From Beroe forskalii (Eukaryota > Ctenophora > Nuda > Beroida > Beroidae), in assembly GCA_011033025.1 (NCBI GenBank), contig WFMF01000335.1, positions 124,001 to 188,000 of the forward strand: a DNA stretch of 64,000 bases, in the 5' to 3' direction. Position numbers and translations under genes: made by a program. The notes below the pieces were generated by a model that worked only from the letters and a program-made list of their open reading frames with translations, had not been told where the DNA came from and ran no database searches. Of this stretch, positions 42,599-53,900 are shown piece by piece; positions within the stretch are counted from its first letter, which is position 1, and the number at the start of each line of letters is the position of its first letter.

Positions 42599-43630
42599 GT
42601 TAACTTGTGGACGATTGGATCTCCAACAGTCACTTTAAGTCTCAGTGGTCACACCAGTGGTATTGATTGTGTTGGGTTTGATCAATCAGAAGAGCACATT
42701 GTAGCTGGTAGTGCCTCTGGCACAATCAAACTATGGAACATTGATAAGGCTCAAGTAGTACGAACTCTCTCAGGTCACAAAGCCAACATTTCAGCATTGG
42801 CCTTCCACACTTATGGTAAATTTCTTGCCTCAGGTTCCTTGGATACAAATGTACGTTTGTGGGATACTAGGCGACAAGGGTGTATTTGTACTTACAAGGG
42901 ACATGGAGGTCGTATAAACTGTGTCAAATTCAGCCCAGATGGAAAATGGGTTGTCACTGGATCAGAAGATGGGACTGTGAAAATGTGGGATCTTGGTACA
43001 TCTAAGGTTTTACATGAATTCAAACTCCACAGAGATGGTGTGAGTTGTCTTGAGTTTCATCCATGTGAGTTCTTGCTTGCAACTGGATCTGAGGACAAGA
43101 CTGTTAAGTTCTGGGATCTTGAAACTTTTGATCTGGTCTCGACCACAAGCCCTGAAGCTAAGCCTATCCGACAGATGGTCTTTGATCCTAAAGGGGAAGG
43201 CCTGTTCAGTGGTGCTGAAGACAGCCTGAGAGTCTATGGTTGGGAACCTGCAAGAGTTCATGATAGCTTGTGCATATTCTGGGGAAAAGTAGCTGATATG
43301 ACTGTACAGTCAAACCAATTAATTGGTGCCTCATTTCAGCATACTAATGTCTCTGTATGGGTCGTTGATATAGGAAAGTTGAAGCCTTTCAATGGTGACC
43401 TGACTCCACTTGTTGAACCAATAGAACAAGTTCCTCTGCCAGCTATACCTGTTCAAGAGCCTACTCCTTCAGCACCTTCCTCAAGTGTTGTAAACCCTGC
43501 TCCACAGCCACTACCCCCCGCTCAGACTGCTGCATCAACAGAAAGGTATGAGCCTCTAAAGAGGACCCCTCCTCGACAAAGGAAGAATGCTCAACACTGG
43601 GAACAGAAAGGACCCACTCAACAAGTAAAG
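42599..43630 (+). pseudogene. KATNB1: Katanin p80 exon 2, duplicate copy (intact frame, isolated)
   Basis: Acceptor GATTTCAG|GTTAAC, donor GTAAAG|GTTTGA, 1032 nt in one open frame of 344 codons. It encodes five WD40 blades of the katanin regulatory subunit ([70 protein letters not shown], then IRQMVF..SLRVYGW), then a proline-rich linker. Unlike the minus-strand copy it has no frameshift. However, I find no first exon upstream (retroelement and hAT sequence are there) and no exons 4-5 downstream, so this copy cannot give a full protein. Confidence 0.85.
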
Positions 43631-43729
43631 GTTTGAGTAATTCCGGAGAGGGGGAGTCCTGCTTTGTCCCATTTTGTCCTGTTGAAGCAGGAAATTGTGG
43701 GACAAACCAGGAAATTCTATATCTCCAAT

Positions 43730-43832
43730 AATCAAGGAAGACATTTCTTTGGTGGCTGACAGGACATTATGTTCATAGATTTATCTATCAACATAATGTC
43801 CTGTTAGCCACCAAAGAAATGTCTTCCTTGAT
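43730..43832. repeat. Intronic hairpin, about 50-bp arms
   Basis: AATCAAGGAAGACATTTCTT and the following TGGTGGCTGACAGGACATTA are followed after a short loop by their complement, ending AAATGTCTTCCTTGATT. It lies in katanin intron 2 of the plus copy; the equivalent at 49110-49215 has decayed slightly in one arm. Confidence 0.9.
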
Positions 43833-44134
43833 TACTGGACTTATAACGGCTTAAACTTCGTCCCACGTTTAAGCCCCTTTGGTCCCATTGCTCCCCAATT
43901 TTTGGCAAACTAGACATTATTTGGGTCAGATATAGCAGGACATTGCTCCCTCAGTAATTTACATCCAAGAAAAAGATAGCATGTTTTCTGGGTTAACTGA
44001 ATACTGATTCAAATTTCTCTGATTTTGAAACAGTTAACAGAACTTGTTTGCTGTTGTGGGTTGTTTTTGTATAATGTATTGATGGTTTCCTATTAAATTT
44101 ATTTTTATAAACCTACTTAATTGCAAAATTACAG

Positions 44135-44277
44135 CCTCCTGGAATTGAAGCTCCCCAAGGCATGGATCCTAACATCGCAATTGGTAAGATAAGTCTGCTA
44201 GACAACCAACCTGCTGACACCAGTGTGAGTGAGCAGGAGTTCTTAAAGACTTGTGCTGGGGGACACCGGGGAGTCAG
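44135..44277 (+). pseudogene. KATNB1: Katanin p80 exon 3, duplicate copy
   Basis: 143 nt, acceptor TTACAG|CCTCCT and donor GTCAG|GTCAGT, encoding [20 protein letters not shown] then [19 protein letters not shown]. Identical in structure to the minus-strand exon at 48665-48807. Duplication ends 56 bp further on, so the downstream exons are absent from this copy. Confidence 0.85.
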
Positions 44278-44333
44278 GTCAGTACTGAAGTATTCTGTTA
44301 GTTAGCAGGGATCAATGTGTAAACAAGTTGAAT

Positions 44334-44905
44334 GAAATGTCCCCTTTCCCGCTGGTAGTCAATCAAAGTCCGTTTGCTAGATAAAACATAAAACCCTATA
44401 ACAATGTTATAAGTTAGTATCATATATATAATCAAATATATAACACGTCTCCTCTTTAATCGGTGAATCATACCTATCCTCCCGTCAAATGAAAATAAAA
44501 GACACAGGTACAAAAAGTCACGCAAAAAGTTACAAAAGGTCACGTGCGCGGCGTTAAAATTGTAATTCAATTATGCTCACTAAACTACATTTAAATCAAA
44601 TTAGCGTCGCGCATTACGTAAACGATTATTTTAAAATGTGACCGGCACAATTTCAAATTACGCAAATTTCATGAATCTATCATAAAATCTCAAAATTCAT
44701 TGTAAAAACCTCAAAATATTAGTTTATCTATTTAAGCATTTATTTCATAAAACTGTGAAATTTATCATCGCCATAACCATTGTAATAATTTAATAAATAA
44801 CGGCACATCATAATAAATATCTCAACACAAATATATCATTTCAAAATTTTATAAATCGGCTAAAATCGGTTAAAAACAGTTGCAATTAAGCAATCCATGA
44901 AATTA
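44334..44905. other. No gene recognised
   Basis: AT-rich DNA between the duplication arm and the gypsy-like remnant. Could hold the LTR of the remnant, but no LTR pair was found. Confidence 0.35.
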
Positions 44906-44909
44906 CAAA

Positions 44910-46510
44910 TTACCCTCCAAGTTTGTCATATTTTAACCTCTCAACAGGCTTACTAGTTCTAGTACTAGACCTACTGGGCAATACAGGCACTTGTGGCAAT
45001 GTGCTAACAGTACGGGGTGGTTTCAAACTAGTGGCGGCTGGCTCCTGCAGTGTAAATGGTACACTCGGAACAGTGTGCTCTTTGCTATTAACACGGCTAG
45101 TAGACGGTTCAATGGGTACAAAAGGCATGCTGGCCGCTTCGGGTGGTGTTAGGGGATTAGGCACCAAACTATTATCTCGATTAGGTGTGTCGTGGTTAGG
45201 CTTACTCACGGGATTAAAACCATCAGTTAACTGGTCGATGTGTTTCCGGTGAGTTATTCCGTCTCCTCCTTTAACTACATACACCTTAGAACCTTCACGT
45301 TGTGTAACTACGCCTTGGTTCCATGTATCGTGTCTCACGTCACGATACAAAACCTTTGTCATGAACCTGAAACTCCTAAATACCTTAGAATTACCTGGTG
45401 CTCTATCAGAGTTACGGGGTACAGGGGTAAAGTAATGATAACAATGACTTTGTCGTCGTCCAAACAACTTTCGGTCGGTGTCTGTTTCGTCGTAGCGTGT
45501 GGTGTGTTTCTGTATGTCAGTAACCAACTTGCAACGTTCTTCATGGTGTCGTTGTTGCGGTCTTCATCTTCTTCATGGCTGCCTTGAAGCTGCGAACCAT
45601 GCGTTCAGCTAAGCCGTTACACTGGGGGTTTGTAAGATGGTATGGGTATGAACTCTATACCATTGTCTTTGTAGAACTTCATTGTCTCTTCACTCACTAG
45701 TTGGGGGTCCGTTGTCGGATACAACGCAATCAGCAACCCAAAAAGTAGCAAAATAACTTCCTCAGTTCTCAATCAACGCGCACTTGACTCGGTATTCTTC
45801 TTCATGTGCAAATCTCGCCCATTTACTGTGCATCCGACTAACACAAACCCAAGTTGCTCTCATAATAACAGAAGTCGATGTGTATACGTTGCCTCATGGT
45901 TTGGTAGCAGGAATCACGGGTGTATCACTGTCTTGGGTGGATTTGCCTGGTTCAGTCTGCAAGCGTCGCAGTTCTTAGCTAACTTCTCTATATCCGCTGT
46001 TATACCGGGCCGCAAAGTACATCCTCGATAAGGACTTCATGTTCACAATACCCGGGTGTGTAACATGTAACAGCTCCAACACTGCGGGTCAAGTCTGTCC
46101 GGGATTTAACTCGGCTTCCCCAAAGTAAACAGTTTAGTTCCACACTCAACTCATCACGTCGTTGGTCGAATGCAGTGGGTAAGCTACCTGGCCTTATTAA
46201 ACCTTCCTGAACCTGTTTAATAACCTTGGCTAGAGTAGTGTCACTTCTGGAGTACGCTTTGCAACCAGCATGTAGTTGATCAAATCTTTGTCTTCGTACT
46301 TCGCACTCAGGACATCAACCACTTCTTCAATGTCTCCAAGAAAACGCGTCCTCTTTCAAAAGCAGTATCTCCCTCGTCAGTTTCTATCTTCAGTGGATAT
46401 CAGGGCACATGTCTGCATTTGAATGTTTCTTCGTCTCACGGTACTTGATCCCGATACTGATAACTTGTCAGCAGAATCGCCATCTCTTTGTCTGCTCCTC
46501 CCCCTTTTGG
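44910..46510 (-). mobile_element. Ty3/gypsy-like retrotransposon remnant (integrase region)
   Basis: On the minus strand the order fits a gypsy-type pol 3' end. The H2C2 finger of integrase is at about 46080-45930 (HPGIVNMKSL and NCDACRLNQANPPK), then the catalytic-core phrase VVSDNGP near 45715, then SWLLTYRNTPHATTKQTPTE near 45500. An open C-terminal piece (44910-45430) has VLYRDVRHDTWNQGVVTQRE and HRKHIDQL, the usual integrase C-terminal region. Several frameshifts make it dead. Reverse transcriptase and LTRs are not visible. It lies between the arms of the katanin duplication. Confidence 0.82.
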
Positions 46511-47579
46511 GGGCTCCTTGTGTTTTACAGAATCTACTATTTCAAACATATTTCAAGGTATCAATTTAGATTTGAGTAAAAATCTAATACTGGAAATAAA
46601 TGAACTCAGAGCTCAGTAGAACTGCATAGTGCATAGCAGTGAATTTAAAACTAATTTAATTATTGTTATTCATTAACATAAATACATATTATACTCTGGA
46701 GTTAAAATCCTTCATAAAACAGTGCATCTTCATTCTTTGAAATGCCTCTTTCAATGGATGTGTATTGAATGGATATAACGATATGGTTAATGTTTTGATA
46801 GGACCTGTAAACTTCATTGTTAGCATTAGAATTGTTCTTACATGAAATGAGAATTCATGAAACAACCTACAGTACAATAAATGACTTATCAGAGTTTGTT
46901 GTGAAGAATCAAGAATTTGATGTATTTCAGCATGAAATAAAATTATATTCCTTGAAACCACAGGCTAACATAACTTTCACATGTACAAACAACATTCCCC
47001 AGCTTCTTCTGCAACTTGCAAAGGGAGACTTACACCTTTTCTACCTGATATCTTTTTCAATACTTCATATTTCCCATTTAACTGGGCATGAGGGGGTGAA
47101 GCCCAAGGATCAAAAAAACCTGGACTGACCTAACCCAAGAATTGGAAAAGTACGGTAGGGTTTGGTTTTGGGTGGTAGGCATATAAGGGCAATCTTCCTG
47201 TCAACATGAGATTTTGATGCTATAATTTATGTTTTGCTATTGTATAGATACCTATCAAATGGTTTCAAACTGTTATCATAAGACATGATATAGGCGGTTT
47301 AAACATCCCCAATATCGGTTTAGACTTTAGTATGCTAAAAAAAACCTCGAAGAAGCTCTTGAAGCTGATTTATCAATTTAAAAACCGGTTTTTCGCAGAT
47401 GACTCACTCTTTTTTTGAGCTAGACACTTTAAATGTTTTGTTCAAAAACCCATCATCCATACCTATGACACCCTGTAAAGCTTGTGTAATGCTTGAACAT
47501 ACACATACACACACACGCACACACACACACAGTCTCACGCTCAGCTTCAACTCATCAATATCTCCAGACACTGGTAGTG
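46511..47579. other. Katanin 3' flank, no gene recognised
   Basis: AT-rich. 47100-47165 contains the phrase CCAAGAATTGGAAAAGTACGG next to GGTTTGGTTTTGGG, a relative of the repeats at 51186-51345 and 56305-56400. A (CA)n microsatellite of about 34 bp is at 47499-47532. Confidence 0.5.
47499..47532. repeat. (CA)n microsatellite
   Basis: ACACACACGCACACACACAC-type dinucleotide repeat. Confidence 0.95.
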
Positions 47580-47921
47580 TCAGTAAAAAGATTCCGACAG
47601 TTTGATTATTTCCCGAATAGCACTGCCCAGCTTGCCCTGCGCCCCCGAATGTCTGGTTATTTCTCGACTGATGTTAGCAATCTGCTGGTGACACAGATGA
47701 CACTTCTTGTACCGCTCTTCGCGGGTTATGTCAATGTTTCCAGCAGGTGGTGCGTTGATGTTGTCTCTGATGAGCTGCCCGAAGCTTCTGATTATGTGTT
47801 TGAGAGTGCTGCATGCTACAAATAGGTGGTTCTCGTGTTTTGAGTGGAACAGGGTGCGTAGGGCTGGCAACACAATCGTGCAGATGTGAAGGTCCCAAAT
47901 AGCTGGCCGGCTCTGGATCGC
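47580..47921 (-). CDS. KATNB1: Katanin p80 exon 5, con80 C-terminal domain
   Basis: Acceptor CTGCAG|GCGATC at 47921, 113 codons to TGA at 47580-47582. It encodes [56 protein letters not shown] and a C-terminal [11 protein letters not shown], closely following the known p80 C-terminus (APPSVGVDISREERxxKCxxCxxxL). This helical domain forms the p60-binding platform. Confidence 0.92.
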   Translation of the reverse strand, partial: AIQSRPAIWDLHICTIVLPALRTLFHSKHENHLFVACSTLKHIIRSFGQLIRDNINAPPAGNIDITREERYKKCHLCHQQIANISREITRHSGAQGKLGSAIREIIKLSESFY

Positions 47922-50900
47922 CTGCAGAGGTAGTAAGGGTCAGGGATCAAGAGAACTGTTCAAATATACGTTTTACAGCACATTGGATTGTATATATACT
48001 GCTTCTACTTTTATAACTGTAATTAGGTGTATAATGTATATTACATCAGGAGGCTATCAACTTCTTACCTACCTGTCTAACTAACAAGTGCCTGAAGATT
48101 AGATATAGTATGAACATTTCTACACGCCACACAGTAGTCTATTCTACTAACTTGACATTCAGCATTATTAAGTAAGATATCTTCTAAATTCGGCTGTCTG
48201 AAGACTAACCTGGAACATGTCAACTGCGACCCCCTGGTCTTGCAGGTCCAAAGCGACCTCCAAAGCCTCCTTGATGTCTCCTTTACTCCACACCGTCCTG
48301 ACGTACTGCAGGTTCCGCAGCCGAGTCTCTAGGTTATCCCTAGAAGGGAGGGAGGTTTCTCAAACACAAGGTTATAAGATGAAATGGTAACTAGGTATAC
48401 ACCTGAAGTGCATGACATGACCTTCAGTTTGTTATGATAAAATGGGTATTGTGTATATTCTAAACTCACCTTATATCAAAACTTACCTTAATTATAAATC
48501 GATATCAGGTATACATATTTTATCATATTGGGTCCATATGGACATTGATTTTGTGCTGTTAGTGTGTTTCATACTCATTACTGACGTTACCTGCAAATTA
48601 TTCAGAAGATTCAACTTGTTTACTCATTGATCCCTGCTAACTAACAGAATACTTCAGTACTGACCTGACTCCCCGGTGTCCCCCAGCACAAGTCTTTAAG
48701 AACTCCTGCTCACTCACACTGGTGTCAGCAGGTTGGTTGTCTAGCAGACTTATCTTACCAATTGCGATGTTAGGATCCATGCCTTGGGGAGCTTCAATTC
48801 CAGGAGGCTATAATTTTGCAATTAAGTAGGTTTATAAAAATAAATTTAATAGGAAACCATCAATACATTATACAAAAACAACCCACAACAGCAAACAAGT
48901 TCTGTTAACTGTTTCAAAATCAGAGAAATTTGAATCAGTATTCAGTTAACCCAGAAAACATGCTATCTTTTTCTTGGATGTAAATTACTGGGGGAGCAAT
49001 GTCCTGCTATATCTGACCCAAATAATGTCTAGTTTGCCAAAAAATTTGGGAGCAATGGGACCAAAGGGGCTTAAACGTGGGACGAAGTTTAAGCCGTTAT
49101 AAGTCCAGTAATCAAGGAAGACATTTCTTTGGTGGCTAACAGGACATTATGTTGATAGATAAATCTATGAACATGTAATGTCCTGTCAGCCACCAATTAA
49201 ACGTCTTCCTTGATTATTGGAGATATAGGATTTCCTGGTTTGTCCCACAATTTCCTGCTTCAACAGGACAAAATGGGACAAAGCAGGACTCCCCCCTCCT
49301 GAATTACTCAAACCTTTACTTGTTGAGTGGGTCCTTTCTGTTCCCAGTGTTGAGCATTCTTCCTTTGTCGAGGAGGGGTCCTCTTTAGAGGCTCATACCT
49401 TTCTGTTGATGCAGCAGTCTGAGCGGGGGGTAGTGGCTGTGGAGCAGGGTTTACAACACTTGAGGAAGGTGCTGAAGGAGTAGGCTCTTGAACAGGTATA
49501 GCTGGCAGAGGAACTTGTTCTATTGGTTCAACAAGTGGAGTCAGGTCACCATTGAAAGGCTTCAACTTTCCTATATCAACGACCCATACAGAGACATTAG
49601 TATGCTGAAATGAGGCACCAATTAATTGGTTTGACTGTACAGTCATATCAGCTACTTTTCCCCAGAATATGCACAAGCTATCATGAACTCTTGCAGGTTC
49701 CCAACCATAGACTCTCAGGCTGTCTTCAGCACCACTGAACAGGCCTTCCCCTTTAGGATCAAAGACCATCTGTCGGATAGGCTTAGCTTCAGGGCTTGTG
49801 GTCGAGACCAGATCAAAAGTTTCAAGATCCCAGAACTTAACAGTCTTGTCCTCAGATCCAGTTGCAAGCAAGAACTCACATGGATGAAACTCAAGACAAC
49901 TCACACCATCTCTGTGTGGAGTTTGAATTCATGTAAACCTTAGATGTACCAAGATCCCACATTTTCACAGTCCCATCTTCTGATCCAGTGACAACCCATT
50001 TTCCATCTGGGCTGAATTTGACACAGTTTATACGACCTCCATGTCCCTTGTAAGTACAAATACACCCTTGTCGCCTAGTATCCCACAAACGTACATTTGT
50101 ATCCAAGGAACCTGAGGCAAGAAATTTACCATAAGTGTGGAAGGCCAATGCTGAAATGTTGGCTTTGTGACCTGAGAGAGTTCGTACTACTTGAGCCTTA
50201 TCAATGTTCCATAGTTTGATTGTGCCAGAGGCACTACCAGCTACAATGTGCTCTTCTGATTGATCAAACCCAACACAATCAATACCACTGGTGTGACCAC
50301 TGAGACTTAAAGTGACTGTTGGAGATCCAATCGTCCACAAGTTAACCTGAAATCAAAAGGTTATTGACTCGTTGGATACTTACTACCTAATTTGTCAATT
50401 ACTAAATTAGTGTTTGATCTCTTATTATTACTAAATTTATTATTACCACTAGCAGGCCCGCTGGGCCTGCATATATACACAGAACACACAGCTACGCAGC
50501 ACCTTGTTCGCAAATTTTAAAAACTACCATTCCGATTGATTGGATACTTCTGTTATATACTTGATATTAATCTATTATATATTCCCTAGCCTCCTATGTT
50601 TTAGTCCTATGTTTTAGCTATCAAATCTGCGTTTCCCTGACCATCAAGATTCAAGATACAATAATGGCGACGAAAGTAAAAGTTGAACCTCTATCATTAA
50701 CATGTTGCGTTCGTTCCTGGTTCGAACCATATGAGTTTCACGTTTTGGCGGGCGACCTATGTTTTAGTCCTATGTTTTAGCTATCAAATCTGCGTTTCCC
50801 TGACTATCAAGATTCAAGATACAATAACTTCTTACTGCATTAAAAATTCTAATTAGATCATTAGTTATTCGTAATGAAATCAATTAAATCATTATTCAAT

Positions 50901-53900
50901 TTTATGAAGGAGCAAAGTGGAAATTGGAAAATTGAACGGCGTTGGTTAGTCTTAGTTATGCTAAACCATGTGAGTTTTGTTCCAGCATTCCGTTTTGATT
51001 GCAAGAAGTCTATGTTAATTCTCATACTGAAACTGACATTGGACCATTTTGTTTACATTAATCCAGGCCAGGAACTGTCTTTGTAATCTGCTACACCTAT
51101 ATTCGACTCAATTGAATTGTACACTTTTGTAAACTAAACGGCTAATTTCGAAACTATAGTTACTATTGTTATCACCGACTCAGCATTGATGGGGGGGATG
51201 AAGCCCAAAAAACCAAAAAAAAAACAAAAAAAAACAAAAAAACCCAAAACCCAAGAATCGGAAAGTAGGGCAGGCCGCTGGTTTTTTGGTTTTTTGGTTT
51301 TAGGGTTTTTGGTTTTGGGTTTTTGTTTTTTTGGGTTAGGTTTTTTCAAAATTTTGACTTTTTCAAGCCAATATGGATTGTTGATGCTATTAATGATAAC
51401 TGTACCAAGAAAAGTTGCTTCAAGGCAACGTTTTGTAACCCATCGTAGATTGGCTACCAACCAAAAATGTAGATATCTATTCATGTTTAATGTCGCAAAT
51501 CATATCAACAATAGATTTGACCAGCAATGAAGGAAAATTTTATTGTGGAACATTCATGAAATCCATTATGTATCTCTTTTAAAGTTGCAAAATTTTCAGA
51601 AATTTTCAAAAATTTGAATTTTCTCCGTAAATTGTCGATTTCTATCAAAAGTAAATAGAGAGCCTACCAAACTTCTTGATCATGTCAATTGGTCTATCCT
51701 CGAGCAATGCCAGAGTTTTGGGCACTAAGAACAACGATATTTATTGTTGCACGCCATTTTCTACCATACACAAAGTTGCTTCTAAACGCTTTTTAGTTCC
51801 TCATTATGCTTTAATTTTGTTATTTGATCAATATTGCCAAAATCTCGAATCAATTTGTTGTATGTATCATGAATGTTCAGAAAAATCAAAGTTACTGGCA
51901 GCCTAACTCCGGTAAAAGTGATTTCCAGTGTCAGAGGATATTTTTTGACCTAAGAAGAACGGGAATTTCATAATATTTTGTGATTGTATCTGTTCAGATT
52001 CAAAACTTTGTGCCCATAAGTTAGCTCTATCAATAATTAACAAGTACAAAAACTTACTGTACATTTCTAGCTACCTGGAAGGAGTAGTACTGGGTTTGAG
52101 AGCAATAGAAAAAGTTGCTTCAAAGCAACTTTTCCGGATTTTGTCTTAGATTCGTCAGAACCATCATTAGGTATGACTGAAGTCATACCTAAATCTCCGA
52201 TGGAAGTAATTGAGACGAAACAATAACATTTTAGACCCATTTCTGAGCACATTCCCTTTTAAACATGTTGTTTTGATCAGATTTCTTGAGTTTCATATTT
52301 TTCAATGAATGTTCCAAAATTCCCTCAGAATGCTTAGTTATGGCTGGAAATGTTTACAATATAAACTATTCTAATGTACTAAATTAAATGGAAAACAATA
52401 TCTCACAGTAAATGGCACAAGTTTCTTTGCTTAACTTTCACTTGTTAGGAAAAAGTTGCTCCTAAGCAACTTTTGGTGTCATTCCAGCACAACCAATTTC
52501 AATGCATGTAAATTTCTTTATATTCAAACATAATTGTGCCACTTCTCTGGTAAATACTGCTTGAAGGTGTACAATATCATCTATGTCCATTAACTGTTCT
52601 ATGCATTTTTGATCCCACTAAAATCTGGCTTGAAATTAATTCCATGATGCAGCCGTGAAAATATTGAAACTGAAACCCTTTATATGTTATAGTAATTGAA
52701 ATTAGCACAAAGTTTTATCAGTTTAGAAAATTTTGCATGCCATATCAATGGTTTATGAACCAAACATCATGTCAGCTAGAATTGATAGAAAAAAGTTGCT
52801 TTAGGGCAACTTTTGAACAAAATATTGCTTTTTGGCCTCCTGAATTAGGTAATTGTAAGAAAACATGGCAGATTCTGCTGAAGTAATTGTTAGTCGATAG
52901 AAATTGCTGTTTATTGATGTTCAATAAATTGTTTTAAATAACCAAAAATTACCCCTTACTGGAATAAAAAAATTATTATTTTTTCATGTTTCTGTTCATG
53001 ATTTGCCCCATTTATTCCAATAAGTGATTGAAAGTCTAAATCGTTATGAATGCATAATTTGATTGAATTTGAATTTATATTGCTCAATTGTTTTTGATGG
53101 TGTTGCTTTGAGCAACTTTTGAGTATCAAAAAGCAGTGTAGCTAAATACAACAACTGAACTCCCCTTTCATATAGATTCTGGTTCTTTGATACCAAATTG
53201 GGCCGTAGACATTTCTATAGGCTCCTTGAATCAAAAACCAAATTATAGGCCACTAAAATAGCCCCTTTTTCAAATTACATTTATTTTCTAGTTCAAAAAC
53301 CAAAAATAATCAATTGATGTCTAGAGCCAGGATAGTTTGCCTTAAAATAGAGCCAAAAGTTTACAAAATGATAGGCACAAACATTTTGGGCCACAATAAA
53401 GCAACAGATTCAAGTTAACCACAGTAATAACCTTCATTTTCCATGATTTTTCGGTAAACTATGCTGAAAATGACGAAACCATTACTGGAAAACCAAGCAT
53501 GCATGGCTTAAACCATTTATTTTTCCAGTTTCAATAATGTTTGGACTTGATATAGTAATAGGTGAACAGAAATTTGATGTTTCCTTCTTGTCAACATCTT
53601 AGTTCAATCAAAAAGTTTCCTAAGAGCAACTTTTCATGCAAAAAGTTGCTTCTAAGCAACTTTTGTACAGTTATCATTAATGTGTTGTTATTGATATCAC
53701 TATGGTTTCAAACAATATTCGTCAGTTTTTATTGATGTTTTGGGTGATTTATGGTGATTTATATGACATAATCAGTACGCCAAGGCATTGTTTTGGTGAA
53801 CTATCAGCAAAGCACTGCTCAAGAGTTGCCGAGGGTCAGCCAGCTTAGATCAGCAGGGGTTAAAAAGGGTCAGACTTGAATCATCAGGGGCCAGAAGCCC

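Larger units (their letters stand above)
42535..44333 (+). repeat. Inverted segmental duplication of katanin p80, plus-strand arm
   Basis: About 1.8 kb nearly identical to the reverse complement of 48609-50410, covering katanin exon 2, intron 2 with its hairpin, exon 3 and short flanks. Homology starts at CTAATTTAGTAATTGAC and ends at AAACAAGTTGAAT. The arms are about 4.3 kb apart. Confidence 0.95.
48609..50410 (-). repeat. Inverted segmental duplication of katanin p80, minus-strand arm
   Basis: Reverse complement of 42535-44333. Differences are few: single-base changes, a 1-bp and a 2-bp indel in exon 2, and some changes in the intronic hairpin. Confidence 0.95.

Noticed and set aside
50700..50740. 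GGTTCGAACC as the T arm of a tRNA
   Set aside because: It is a palindrome without the other arms or an acceptor stem at the proper distance.
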